This document shows, piece after piece, positions 1 through 8,475 of a stretch of DNA of 50,703 bases. The translations under genes and the position numbers were made by a program. Under the pieces are notes generated by a model, which worked only from the letters and a program-made list of their open reading frames with translations, did not search any database and had not been told where the DNA came from. The stretch's first letter is position 1. Each line of letters starts with the position of its first letter. Origin of the DNA: an uncultured Bacteroidales bacterium (GTDB lineage Bacteria; Bacteroidota; Bacteroidia; Bacteroidales; P3); assembly GCA_946183915.1 (NCBI GenBank), contig CAMHDJ010000014.1, positions 1 to 50,703 of the forward strand, given 5' to 3'.

Positions 1-866
1 GGCATAATCTGTTCCAAATTACTTTCACCGTTGCGTCGCACGATGAGGGCCTCGCCGGGCATCAACTCATGAATATCGTCGCACTGGAGGTTGAAAGTGG
101 TCTGCAGCACGGGTCGCTCGCTAGCCACAGTCACTATCTCGTCGTTGCGATAGTAGAACGCCGGACGGATGCCCCAGGGGTCGCGCACGGAGAACATCTC
201 GCCACTGCCCGTGAGGCCGCACATCACATAGCCGCCGTCGTAGTGTTCCATCGTGGTACGCAGCACATTGGCCATCTCCACATGGTCGTCGATATAACTC
301 GTGATGTCGATGCCTTCAAGCCCCTTGACTTTTGCTTCCACAAAGAGTCGCTCCACTTCGCGGTCAAGGCGGTGCCCCATCAGCTCCAGCGTGAGGTAAG
401 AGTCGCCGTAGATACGCGGTGACTGGCCCTGGGCGGTGAGGAATTGGAAGACCTCGTCGATGTTGGTCATGTTGAAGTTGCCGCAGAGGCAGAGGTTCTT
501 GGCGCGCCAGTTGTTGCGGCGCAGGAAGGGATGCACATATTGCAATCCACTCTTGCCTGTGGTGGAATAGCGCAGGTGACCCATCAGCAATTCGCCGGCC
601 ATCTCCTCTGTCACACGGGAGAAAATCTCCGTGATAGCGTCCTTGCCCTCGGCCCTCTCGCGGAACATATACTCTGTGCCGGGCTCGTTGGTCAGGCTCA
701 CCGATGCGATGCCGGCGCCCTCTTGACCGCGGTTGTGCTGCTTCTCCATCATCAGGTAGAGCTTGTTGAATCCGTAGGCCCACGTGCCGTACTTCTGGAC
801 GTAGTAGTCGAGCGGCTTCAGCAGGCGAATCATCGCTACGCCGCATTCATGCTTTAGCTGTTCCAT
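1..866 (-). CDS. purF: Amidophosphoribosyltransferase, N-terminal part (cut by window edge)
   Basis: Catalyses the first committed step of purine synthesis, moving the amide nitrogen of glutamine to PRPP. The 288 codons present hold the class-II (Ntn) glutaminase domain. Cys8, in HECGVA, is the expected nucleophile exposed after removal of a short propeptide; KQHNRGQEGAG and GHLRYSTTG are family motifs. The phosphoribosyltransferase half lies beyond the left edge. The ATG at 866 lies one base past the pyrG stop (868-870), so the two genes are almost certainly co-transcribed, pairing a purine and a pyrimidine gene that both use glutamine. The long form with KPLDYYVQKYG near the N-terminus is the one seen in Bacteroidales. 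Other glutamine amidotransferases such as GlmS are less likely, because the sequence after the Cys follows PurF. Confidence 0.9.
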   Translation of the reverse strand, partial: MEQLKHECGVAMIRLLKPLDYYVQKYGTWAYGFNKLYLMMEKQHNRGQEGAGIASVSLTNEPGTEYMFRERAEGKDAITEIFSRVTEEMAGELLMGHLRYSTTGKSGLQYVHPFLRRNNWRAKNLCLCGNFNMTNIDEVFQFLTAQGQSPRIYGDSYLTLELMGHRLDREVERLFVEAKVKGLEGIDITSYIDDHVEMANVLRTTMEHYDGGYVMCGLTGSGEMFSVRDPWGIRPAFYYRNDEIVTVASERPVLQTTFNLQCDDIHELMPGEALIVRRNGESNLEQIM

Positions 867-867
867 A

Positions 868-2463
868 TCAGAGGCAGGCTTTGAGAAACGACATAAACAG
901 CGGGTGTGGATTCAGCACCGACGACGAGTATTCGGGGTGGAACTGCGTGCCGATATACCAGCGTTTCTCAGGTATCTCCACTATTTCCACCAGATTGGCG
1001 GCGGGGTTGATACCCACACACTTCATACCCTTTGCCTCATATTCTTTCTTGAAGGCATTGTTGAACTCATAGCGATGACGGTGGCGTTCCTTGATAAGCG
1101 TCTCTTTGCCGTAGGCCTCGTAAACACGGCTTCCTTCTTTCAGCTGGCAGTCGTAGGCACCGAGTCGCATGGTGCCGCCCATCTGGGTGATGTTCTTCTG
1201 CTCCTCCATGATGTCGATGACATTGTGCGGTGTCTTTTCGTCCATCTCACGGCTGTTGGCATCCTTATAGCCCAGCATGTTGCGGGCAAACTCGATAACC
1301 ATCATTTGCATACCGAGGCAAATGCCGAAAGTGGGGATGTCGTGCGTGCGGGTGTATTCGGCGGCGATAATCTTGCCCTCGATGCCGCGTGTGCCGAATC
1401 CCGGGCAGATGACTATGCCAGCCAATCCTTCGAGTTTCTCGCCCACATTCTCTTGGGTAATCTCCTCGCTGTTGACAAAGTGCAGTTTGGCTTTTACGTC
1501 GTTGTAGATGCCGGCCAGGTTGAGGCTCTCGCGAATGCTCTTGTAGGCGTCCTGCAGGTCGTATTTGCCTACCAGCCCGATGTGCACCTCGCGTTGGGCA
1601 TTGCGCTGCTTGTCGAGGAAGTCGTGCCAGGCCTTCATCTCCGGTGTCTCGCCCACGGGGATGCCTATCTTGCGCAGGATGGCGGCGTCCAATCCCTGCT
1701 TCTGCATGCTCACCGGTACCTCGTAGATGCTCGGCATATCCTCGCTCTGCACAACGCATTCGAGGTCGACGTTGCAAAATGATGCCACCTTCATACGCAG
1801 GTGGTCGTCCAGATGACGCTCGGTGCGCAGCACAAGGATGTCAGGTTGGATTCCCATGCTTTGCAATTCCTTCACGCTGTGCTGCGTGGGCTTGGTCTTC
1901 AGCTCGTCGGCAGCCTTCAAATAAGGCACGTAGGTAAGGTGAACACAGACGGCGTTGCGACCCAGTTGCCAGCGCAGCTGACGGATGGCCTCCATGAAGG
2001 GGGCGCTCTCGATGTCGCCGATGGTGCCGCCCACCTCGGTGATGACGAAGTCGAGCTGCTCGTCCTTTTCGTCCTCACGCAGCATGCGACGCTTGATTTC
2101 GTCAGTGATATGCGGCACCACCTGGATGGTCTTGCCCAAGTAGTCGCCCTTGCGCTCGCGGTCGATGACCGTCTTATAGATGCGGCCGGTGGTGATGCTG
2201 TTGTTGCGTGTGGTGTGGATGCCCGTGAAGCGCTCGTAGTGCCCCAGGTCGAGGTCGGTCTCCATGCCGTCCACCGTCACGTAGCACTCGCCGTGCTCGT
2301 AGGGGTTCAGGGTGCCGGGGTCGATGTTGATGTAGGGGTCGAATTTTTGAATAGTGACCTTATAGCCGCGTGCCTGCAGCAGACGGCCGATGCTGGCGGA
2401 GATGATGCCCTTGCCCAACGAAGAGACCACGCCGCCCGTAACGAAAATGTACTTTGTGTCCAT
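868..2463 (-). CDS. pyrG: CTP synthase
   Basis: Makes CTP from UTP, ATP and glutamine. The 531-residue product has the usual family length (about 535). The N-terminal synthetase domain opens with the dethiobiotin-synthetase-like P-loop YIFVTGGVVSSLGKGI and carries YINIDPGTLNPYEHGE. The C-terminal class-I glutaminase domain has the nucleophile Cys in FGICLGMQ and the His-Glu pair in QFHPEY near the end. It sits 40 bp downstream of glnN and one base upstream of purF on the same strand, so glnN-pyrG-purF form a glutamine and nucleotide group. Nothing is broken or missing. Start is the ATG at 2463, at the first conserved residues (MDTKYIFVTGG). Confidence 0.97.
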   Translation of the reverse strand: MDTKYIFVTGGVVSSLGKGIISASIGRLLQARGYKVTIQKFDPYINIDPGTLNPYEHGECYVTVDGMETDLDLGHYERFTGIHTTRNNSITTGRIYKTVIDRERKGDYLGKTIQVVPHITDEIKRRMLREDEKDEQLDFVITEVGGTIGDIESAPFMEAIRQLRWQLGRNAVCVHLTYVPYLKAADELKTKPTQHSVKELQSMGIQPDILVLRTERHLDDHLRMKVASFCNVDLECVVQSEDMPSIYEVPVSMQKQGLDAAILRKIGIPVGETPEMKAWHDFLDKQRNAQREVHIGLVGKYDLQDAYKSIRESLNLAGIYNDVKAKLHFVNSEEITQENVGEKLEGLAGIVICPGFGTRGIEGKIIAAEYTRTHDIPTFGICLGMQMMVIEFARNMLGYKDANSREMDEKTPHNVIDIMEEQKNITQMGGTMRLGAYDCQLKEGSRVYEAYGKETLIKERHRHRYEFNNAFKKEYEAKGMKCVGINPAANLVEIVEIPEKRWYIGTQFHPEYSSSVLNPHPLFMSFLKACL

Positions 2464-2503
2464 AATGATGATAAAATTATATATTGATTGATTTCATGAT
2501 TGG

Positions 2504-4699
2504 TTAGTGCGAGAAGAGAATCTCCCGGTATTTTGGTAGCGGCCACAGTTCGTCGTCGACGATGAGTTCGAGTTTGTCGACATGGTAGCGAATGGGGTCG
2601 AAATAGGGTAGCACGCTGTCGTGGTAGGCGATGGCGCGTTCCCGCTCGTTGGCTATGTGGTTGGCCTGCTTGCGGGCTTCTACCATATTATCCACGTTCT
2701 GCTTGATGGAGGCGATATGCACGGAGAGCTCCTCGATGAGCGAGTCGTCGTGAGCCGAGAGGGAACGTGCCTTGTCTGCATCATAGACCTGGCGCATCTT
2801 ATAGACGTTGTCGAGCAGTGCCGACTGGTAGCGTGTGGCCACGGGGATGATGTGGTTAAGGACGATGTCGCCCAGCACACGGGCCTCTATCTGCACCTTC
2901 TTGATGTAGGTGTCCCATTTCACCTCGTTGCGTGCGGCCAACTCCGTGCGGTTCATCACGCCCGTCTCTTCGAACATCTGCACCGACGAGGGAGAGGTGT
3001 AGGCGTCGTATATGAGTGGCACGCTGCTTTCGCAATCCAAGCCGCGCCGCTGTGCTTCCTGCCGCCATTCGTCGCTGTAGCCGTTGCCGTCAAAGCGTAT
3101 GGCTTTCGACTCGCTGATGTACTCGCGCAGCACTTCGAAGATGGCGTGCTCCTTCTGCTCGCCTGCCGTCATACGGGCGTCCACCTCGCGTCGGAACTCC
3201 TTCAGCTGCGAGGCGACGGCGGTGTTGAGGGCAATCATGGCGCAGCCGCAGTTGGCCGAGGAGCCCACGGCGCGGAACTCGAAGCGGTTGCCGGTGAAGG
3301 CGAAGGGAGAGGTGCGGTTGCGGTCGGTATTGTCGACCAACACCTCGGGGATATGCGCCACGCCGAGCTGCATACGGCGCTTTTCGTCGAGGACGATGGC
3401 CTGCTCCTTGTCGGCGTTCTCCAGCTGGTCGAGCACAACCGACAGCTGGCTGCCGAGGAAGACGCTGATGATGGAAGGGGGCGCCTCCTGAGCTCCCAGA
3501 CGGTGGGCGTTGGTGGCAGTCATAATGGAGGCCTTCAGGAGGGCGTTGTGCTTCTTGACGGCCATCATCACGTTGACCAGGAAGGTGACGAAACGGAGGT
3601 TCTCCTCGGGAGTCTTGCCGGGGGTGAGGAGACCGACGCCGGTGTCGGTGCCCATCGACCAGTTGCAATGCTTGCCCGAGCCGTTGACACCGGCGAAGGG
3701 CTTCTCGTGCAACAGCACCTTGAAGCCGTGACGGCTGGCCACCTTGTGCATCAGCGACATGAGTATCAGATTCTGGTCGACGGCCAGATTGGTCTCATTG
3801 TAGATGGGCGCCAGCTCGAACTGGTTGGGTGCCACCTCGTTGTGGCGGGTCTTGCAGGGGATGGCATATTTGTAGGCCTCAAACTCCAGCTCCTTCATGA
3901 AAGATTGCACCCGGGCGGGGATGGCTCCGAAATAGTGGTCCTCGAGTTGCTGGTTCTTCGCCGACTCGTGACCGAGCAGGGTGCGCCCCGTCAGCAGCAG
4001 GTCGGGACGGGCGGAATAGATAGATTCGTCAACGAGGAAATACTCCTGCTCCCAACCCAGATAGGAATATACCTTGCGTACGGTGGGGTCGAAAAGGTGA
4101 CAAACGTCGGTTGCGGCACAGTCAACTGCGTGCAGCGCCTTGAGCAGTGGTGTCTTGTAGTCGAGTGCCTCGCCGGTATAGGAGACGAACACCGTGGGGA
4201 TGCAGAGGGTGTCGTCGACCATGAAGGCGGGCGACGAGGTGTCCCAGGCGGTGTAGCCACGTGCCTCGAAGGTATTGCGGATGCCACCGTTTGGGAAACT
4301 GGAGCCATCGGCCTCCTGCTGTGCCAGCAGTTTGCCCGAGAACTCCTCAATCACGTCGCTCCCCGGCAGACCGGCATATTCGATGAAGGCGTCGTGTTTC
4401 TCTGCAGTTCCCTCGGTGAGCGGCTGGAACCAGTGGGTATAATGCGTCGCGCCCATGTCCAGCGCCCAGTTCTTCATGCCTACAGCCACATTGTTGGCAA
4501 TCTCGCGGTTGAACGGAGCCCCGTTGTCGAGCACATTGCAGAATACCCTGTATGTCTCGGCCGAGAGGTAGCGTGCCATCTGTTTCCGTCCGAACACATG
4601 GTTGCCATAATAGTCGGAAACCATACCGGCAGGAGGTTGGACGGTCACTGCCTTCTTGGCGAAAGCCTCCTGCAACACTTTGAATCGAAGATTACTCAT
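2504..4699 (-). CDS. glnN: Type III glutamine synthetase
   Basis: ATP-dependent synthesis of glutamine from glutamate and ammonia; the main ammonium-assimilating form in Bacteroidales. At 731 residues it matches the type III (GlnN) length, far longer than type I (about 470). Visible type III features are the N-terminal VSDYYGNHVFG, the catalytic-domain stretches AGVNGSGKHCNWS and NRTSPFAFTGNRFEFRAVG, and a long helical C-terminus. Start is the ATG at 4699 (MSNLRFKVLQEAF). It precedes pyrG and purF, both glutamine consumers, on the same strand. No clear TAnnTTTG box was found in the 90 bp upstream. Confidence 0.96.
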   Translation of the reverse strand: MSNLRFKVLQEAFAKKAVTVQPPAGMVSDYYGNHVFGRKQMARYLSAETYRVFCNVLDNGAPFNREIANNVAVGMKNWALDMGATHYTHWFQPLTEGTAEKHDAFIEYAGLPGSDVIEEFSGKLLAQQEADGSSFPNGGIRNTFEARGYTAWDTSSPAFMVDDTLCIPTVFVSYTGEALDYKTPLLKALHAVDCAATDVCHLFDPTVRKVYSYLGWEQEYFLVDESIYSARPDLLLTGRTLLGHESAKNQQLEDHYFGAIPARVQSFMKELEFEAYKYAIPCKTRHNEVAPNQFELAPIYNETNLAVDQNLILMSLMHKVASRHGFKVLLHEKPFAGVNGSGKHCNWSMGTDTGVGLLTPGKTPEENLRFVTFLVNVMMAVKKHNALLKASIMTATNAHRLGAQEAPPSIISVFLGSQLSVVLDQLENADKEQAIVLDEKRRMQLGVAHIPEVLVDNTDRNRTSPFAFTGNRFEFRAVGSSANCGCAMIALNTAVASQLKEFRREVDARMTAGEQKEHAIFEVLREYISESKAIRFDGNGYSDEWRQEAQRRGLDCESSVPLIYDAYTSPSSVQMFEETGVMNRTELAARNEVKWDTYIKKVQIEARVLGDIVLNHIIPVATRYQSALLDNVYKMRQVYDADKARSLSAHDDSLIEELSVHIASIKQNVDNMVEARKQANHIANERERAIAYHDSVLPYFDPIRYHVDKLELIVDDELWPLPKYREILFSH

Positions 4700-4792
4700 T
4701 GTCTAGATGATGGTTATATGCTGGGAAAAATATAGCGTTTCCCGCTAGTTTTTGATTTCTGGCGGGTGGTTTGTTATACGTAAGTGGTTGTG

Positions 4793-4900
4793 TCAGTCTT
4801 TGCGGACGGGTTCGCTGGTGAGGCCGACGCCGAGCTTCTTGAAAATCTTGCGGTCGACCTCGCTGGTCATGACGGTGGTGTGCACCTGGCAGCCGTCGAG
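4793..4900 (-). pseudogene. Remnant 3' end of a second DUF1846 gene
   Basis: About 105 bp reads in frame as the last 35 codons of the DUF1846 gene at 5229-6719, from LDGCQVH to GLTSEPVRKD and a TGA at 4793-4795. Over positions 4801-4900 it matches 5262-5361 with 11 differences in 100 bases. In the shared protein stretch up to EPVRK I see one amino-acid change (Val for Ile), so almost all differences are silent. Homology stops abruptly at 4900, and nothing upstream resembles the rest of the gene. The real gene ends differently (PSGEDARMPS after PVRK). Best read as the surviving tail of a former full-length copy, displaced or replaced by an incoming allele. Confidence 0.8.
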
Positions 4901-5004
4901 CGAACACCACGTTGACAGCAAACGGTATCAGGTATGTCGCATTGGGGACAGTCATGGCATAATCCCGAAGATACTATAGTGAGGATAATGGCGATTGTTT
5001 CTGG

Positions 5005-5205
5005 TCAATTCCAGAAGTTACCACTTTGTGATTCAGTCCATGTACTGTGGGTTGAGAAGACCTCGGTATCCTGGTATTGATTGGACGAGGGGTCAGTTAG
5101 AAAGAGTAGTTGCAAGGTGCTATATGGGTTGCTCATGGAGTAACCGGCTTCGCTACGGTATTTGAATACGGTGAGTTCTGGTTTGATATAGGTCTTCTTC
5201 TCCAT
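5005..5205 (-). CDS. Small Bacteroidales peptide (KKTYIKPEL type)
   Basis: A 66-residue product starting MEKKTYIKPELTVFKYRSEAG. This basic, aromatic and proline pattern at the N-terminus (KKxYxxPxL) is shared by many short, unannotated proteins of Bacteroidales; no function is assigned here. The rest is polar, rich in Ser, Thr and Asn, without a clear membrane segment. The ATG at 5205 is preferred because it begins the recognisable pattern; a GTG at 5232 overlapping the DUF1846 stop is possible. It lies between the DUF1846 gene and the decayed copy of that gene's tail, so it may have arrived with the same rearrangement. Confidence 0.55.
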   Translation of the reverse strand: MEKKTYIKPELTVFKYRSEAGYSMSNPYSTLQLLFLTDPSSNQYQDTEVFSTHSTWTESQSGNFWN

Positions 5206-5228
5206 TGTTTGTCTTGTTTTGTGATGGT

Positions 5229-6719
5229 TCACGACGGCATGCGGGCGTCTTCACCACTGGGTTTGCGCACTGGCTCGCTGGTGAGTCCGATGCCTAGTTT
5301 CTTGAAGATCTTTCGGTCCACCTCGCTGGTCATGACGGTGGTGTGCACCTGGCATCCGTCGAGGAGTGGCAGGCAGTCCAGCGCTTTGCGACAGTTGTCG
5401 TCGAGCAGGCTGAGGATGGAGAGGGTGACGAGCACCTCGTCGGTGTGGAGCCGTGGGTTGCTGCCGTGGAGCATGCTGACTTTGGTGTGCTGGATGGGCT
5501 CGATCATCTTTTGTGAGATGAGTTTCACGTCGTGGTCGATGCCGGCCAGATGCTTGAGCGCGTTGAGCAGCAGTGCGGCGCAGGCACCGAGGAGGTCGGA
5601 GGTCTTGGAGGTGATGATGGTGCCGTCGCTGAGCTCGATGGCGGCGGCGGGCGCCCCTTCCTTGTCGCGGCGCTCCTTGGCAGCCACGGTGGTGCGGCGG
5701 TCGTCGGTGGTGATTTTGGCCTGCTTCATGAGGAGGGCGATCTTGTTCACCTCGTTGGGTGTGGCTTTGCCGTCGGCACAGTCGCACAGGGCGCTGTAGT
5801 AGCGGCGGATGATTTCGTCCTTCGAGGCTTGGCAGCAGGCGTCGTCGTCGCTGATGCAGAAGCCGGCCATGTTGACGCCCATGTCGGTGGGCGACTTGTA
5901 GGGGTTCTCGCCGTAGATGTGCTCGAAGATGGCATTGAGCACGGGGAAGATCTCGATGTCACGGTTGTAGTTGACGGTGGTCTTGCCGTAGGCTTCGAGG
6001 TGGAAGGGGTCGATCATGTTGACGTCGTTGAGGTCGGCGGTGGCGGCCTCGTAGGCGATGTTGACAGGGTGCTTCAGGGGAATGCTCCAGATGGGGAAGG
6101 TCTCGAACTTGGCGTAGCCGGCTTTGATGCCGCGGCGGTTCTCCTGATAGAGTTGGCTGAGGCAGACGGCCATCTTGCCGCTGCCGGGGCCCGGGGCGGT
6201 GATGACCACCAGGGGACGAGTGGTCTCGACATAGTCGTTCTTGCCGAAGCCCTGGTCGGAGGCGATGAGTTCTACGTTGGTGGGGTAGCCCTCGATCATG
6301 TAATGGTAGTAGGCTTTGATGCCCATGCGCTCCAGCCGTTCGCGGTAGGCGGTGGCGCTGGGTTGGCCGTTGTAGTGGGTGATGACTACCCCGCTCACGA
6401 GGAAGCCGCGCTGCATGAAGGCCTCGCGCAGACGCAGCACATCCTCGTCGTAGGTGATGCCGAGGTCGCCGCGTTTCTTGTTTTTCTCGATGTCGGTGGC
6501 ACTGATGACGATGACGATCTCGGCGTCATCCTTCAGTTGGGTGAGCATCTTGAGTTTGCTGTCGGGCTCGAAGCCGGGCAGCACACGACTGGCGTGGTAG
6601 TCGTCGAATAGTTTACCGCCAAATTCCAAATAAAGCTTGTTTCCGAACTTGCTGATGCGCTCTTTGATGTGTTCGGACTGTATCCGCAGATACTTCTCGT
6701 TGTCAAATCCGTATTTCAT
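5229..6719 (-). CDS. DUF1846 (UPF0371) family protein
   Basis: A 496-residue protein of the DUF1846 family, whose members run to about 495-500 residues. Structures exist for the family but no biochemical role is settled. Visible features are the N-terminal MKYGFDNEKYLRIQSEHIKER, a P-loop-like APGPGSGKMAVCLSQLY near residue 180, and the conserved tail VHTTVMTSEVDRKIFKKLG. The start is the ATG at 6719. The reading frame stays open upstream, but that part matches only the opposite strand of other DNA, and a TTG-N19-TACTTTTG promoter at 6761-6790 lies just upstream of the chosen start. The last ten residues (PSGEDARMPS) differ from the nearby remnant copy. Monocistronic or followed by the small peptide gene. 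Confidence 0.9.
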   Translation of the reverse strand: MKYGFDNEKYLRIQSEHIKERISKFGNKLYLEFGGKLFDDYHASRVLPGFEPDSKLKMLTQLKDDAEIVIVISATDIEKNKKRGDLGITYDEDVLRLREAFMQRGFLVSGVVITHYNGQPSATAYRERLERMGIKAYYHYMIEGYPTNVELIASDQGFGKNDYVETTRPLVVITAPGPGSGKMAVCLSQLYQENRRGIKAGYAKFETFPIWSIPLKHPVNIAYEAATADLNDVNMIDPFHLEAYGKTTVNYNRDIEIFPVLNAIFEHIYGENPYKSPTDMGVNMAGFCISDDDACCQASKDEIIRRYYSALCDCADGKATPNEVNKIALLMKQAKITTDDRRTTVAAKERRDKEGAPAAAIELSDGTIITSKTSDLLGACAALLLNALKHLAGIDHDVKLISQKMIEPIQHTKVSMLHGSNPRLHTDEVLVTLSILSLLDDNCRKALDCLPLLDGCQVHTTVMTSEVDRKIFKKLGIGLTSEPVRKPSGEDARMPS

Positions 6720-6760
6720 AAATGATGTTTTGTATATGTTGAAATAAAAAATACGGGATT

Positions 6761-6790
6761 CAAAAGTACGAACATTTCTGAATGTGGCAA
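6761..6790 (-). promoter_or_regulatory. Promoter of the DUF1846 gene
   Basis: On the minus strand: TTG (6790-6788), 19 bp, then TACTTTTG (6768-6761). This fits the Bacteroidota sigma-ABfr consensus exactly in spacing. The ATG follows 41 bp after the -7 box. Confidence 0.75.
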
Positions 6791-6882
6791 AATTTTTTTT
6801 AACGATTAGTTGTATTTTGCTAGAAATCAATTCGGAAAATTGGTTTGTGGGGATGTGTGATTTTATGTAAAAATAATAAAAT

Positions 6883-6911
6883 AGGGCCGAAAAAGTGGAT
6901 TTTTCGACCCT
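6883..6911 (-). terminator. Intrinsic terminator after the radical SAM gene
   Basis: Twelve-base-pair stem (6883-6894 with 6900-6911, one G-U pair on the minus-strand transcript), 5-nt loop, followed on that strand by a U-rich run (AUUUUAUUAUUUUU). It lies 27 bp past the stop of the 6938-8023 gene and closes the peroxide operon. Confidence 0.75.
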
Positions 6912-6937
6912 GTTTCTTGTTGTAAAATAGTGAATGA

Positions 6938-8023
6938 TCAGGCGGAAAGCATTTCGTCCACCTCGTCGCGGTGCTCGTAGAGGGTGCAACCGCCGGTGTG
7001 TTCCCAGGCCAGGGCGCTGGCGTCGCGCAGCTTGCTGAAGAGGGGCGAGCGGAGTGCCGCCCGCAGGCCGTCGCGCGAGGCGTTGGTGTCGCTGTGGGGC
7101 GAGAAGGGGCAGGGCTCGGCGGCGCCGTCGGGGCCGATGTGGAAAAAGCCTCGTCCGGCGGCCATGCAGCCGTCCAGCAGCTTTTCGTCGCCGGGGAAGG
7201 AGACGAAGATCATGTCCTGTCGGGTGGTGCGCAAGGCGTCCACCGTGCGCTCCATCCACTGCACATCCTCATCTTTGAAAGCCAAATGTTCGGTGCCTTC
7301 GTCGATGGGTACGTACTCGACGTAGAAGACCAGTTTGCAGCCAAGCTCGTGCAACCGGTCGATGTACTCCGGCGCCGTGACGGCCTCTTTGTTCTCCGTG
7401 GTGACGGTGATGCTGGTGCCAAAGAAGAGTCCGGCCTCTTGCAACATCTGCATGCTCAGCAGGGCACGCTCGTGGACTCCCTTGCCGCGGCGGGCATTGG
7501 TAGCCATGGCGTCGCCTTCAAGGCTTATGACGGGCAACACATTGAGGTGTTTCTTGAAGAATTCGATGTATTGCGGTCCGATGAGGGTGCCATTGGTGAA
7601 GACGGGGAAGAGCATGTCCTTCACGTCGGCGATCTGCTCCAGCAGGTCGCGTCGGGTGAGGGGCTCGCCACCGGCCAACAGTGCCACGCTGAATCCCATG
7701 TCCACGGCCTCCTTGAAAAGCGCGTTCCACGCTTCTGGCGAGAGGCTGGGTTTGGTGGGCGTGTCGCCGGCGATGCCGTTGCTGCGGGCATAGCAACCCT
7801 TGCATGCGAGGTTGCATGTGGTGGCGATGGAGCAGATGAGGAACGGCGGCACCGCCAGCCCCTCTTTCTTGAGGATCTGTTTGCGGCGGCGGTCGCCGCG
7901 GGCCATAGTGCGTTGCAACTGCAAGGCGAAGCGCGCTTCGCGCGGGTTGCTCAGCACCGATCGGTAGCCGGTCTGCACCAACTGGCGCAGGTTGTCGGTC
8001 ATGAATTGGGCCAGATCGGTCAT
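6938..8023 (-). CDS. Radical SAM protein
   Basis: A 361-residue radical SAM enzyme. The 4Fe-4S/SAM motif is CNLACKGCYA at about residue 80 (CxxxCxxC), followed by a GGEP motif (LLAGGEPLTR). The C-terminal third has further cysteines (EPCPFSPHSD and GGCTLYEHRD) that could bind an auxiliary cluster as in SPASM or Twitch enzymes. Substrate unknown. The ATG at 8023 overlaps the ohrR stop in an ATGA (8020-8023), a sign of translational coupling; the frame is open further upstream but that part is the ohrR gene in another frame. Last gene of the ferritin, peroxidase and OhrR operon, so it is probably induced by peroxide. Such enzymes with a MarR regulator recur in Bacteroidales, but I cannot name a product. 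Confidence 0.85.
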   Translation of the reverse strand: MTDLAQFMTDNLRQLVQTGYRSVLSNPREARFALQLQRTMARGDRRRKQILKKEGLAVPPFLICSIATTCNLACKGCYARSNGIAGDTPTKPSLSPEAWNALFKEAVDMGFSVALLAGGEPLTRRDLLEQIADVKDMLFPVFTNGTLIGPQYIEFFKKHLNVLPVISLEGDAMATNARRGKGVHERALLSMQMLQEAGLFFGTSITVTTENKEAVTAPEYIDRLHELGCKLVFYVEYVPIDEGTEHLAFKDEDVQWMERTVDALRTTRQDMIFVSFPGDEKLLDGCMAAGRGFFHIGPDGAAEPCPFSPHSDTNASRDGLRAALRSPLFSKLRDASALAWEHTGGCTLYEHRDEVDEMLSA

Positions 8024-8460
8024 TGCTGATAGAGTGTGTTGATGATGGTGTCGAGTGATGCGATCAGCTTTATGAAATCTTCTTTGGCAATCGGAGCTCC
8101 TTCCCAGCATTTGACCATGCAAGCGGGGACATCCTTGGCCTTCTTCTCCAGCCGGCGGCCGGTCTGTGTAAGGCTAACGACGGTCTGCCGCTTGTCGCCG
8201 ATGCCATGGGTGCGCACCAGGAATCCGGCGCGTTCCATGCGTTGCAGCAATGGGGTGAGCGTGTTGCTGTCGAGTTTTAGCCGTCGGCCTATCTCGTTGA
8301 CGGTTAGGTTGTCATTTTCCCATAGCACCATCATCACCAGATATTGGGAGTAGGTCAACCCCAGCGGATCCAGCATGGGATGGTAGGCTTGGGTGATCAG
8401 CCGCGAGGCGGTGTAGAGCCTGAAGCAAAGTTGATTGTCGAGTTTGAGCTGTTCGTACAT
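8020..8460 (-). CDS. ohrR: OhrR-type MarR family redox regulator
   Basis: A 146-residue winged-helix repressor. The N-terminus LDNQLCFRLYTASR places Cys12 where OhrR proteins carry their organic-peroxide-sensing cysteine. GLTYSQYLVMMVLWE and the wing GIGDKRQTVVSLTQTGR are typical of OhrR. In the family, oxidation of this cysteine releases the repressor from a palindromic operator. Here it is the third gene of an operon with a ferritin-like protein and a glutathione peroxidase, so it most likely controls its own operon; an operator-like palindrome covers the operon start (see 9594-9605). Cysteines at about residues 114 and 118 could take part in disulfide chemistry. A general MarR role is the alternative. 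Confidence 0.85.
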   Translation of the reverse strand: MYEQLKLDNQLCFRLYTASRLITQAYHPMLDPLGLTYSQYLVMMVLWENDNLTVNEIGRRLKLDSNTLTPLLQRMERAGFLVRTHGIGDKRQTVVSLTQTGRRLEKKAKDVPACMVKCWEGAPIAKEDFIKLIASLDTIINTLYQQ

Positions 8461-8475
8461 GGTCTTTGACGTTGG

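Noticed and set aside
2621-4735. Long open frame antisense to glnN (about 700 codons)
   Set aside because: Shadow of a GC-rich gene; the translated product is low in complexity and has no domain, while glnN on the other strand is a clear enzyme.
5229-7259. Longer DUF1846 protein with an extra N-terminal domain of about 180 residues
   Set aside because: The added part is the antisense or out-of-frame reading of the radical SAM gene and its terminator; the promoter at 6761-6790 lies inside it.
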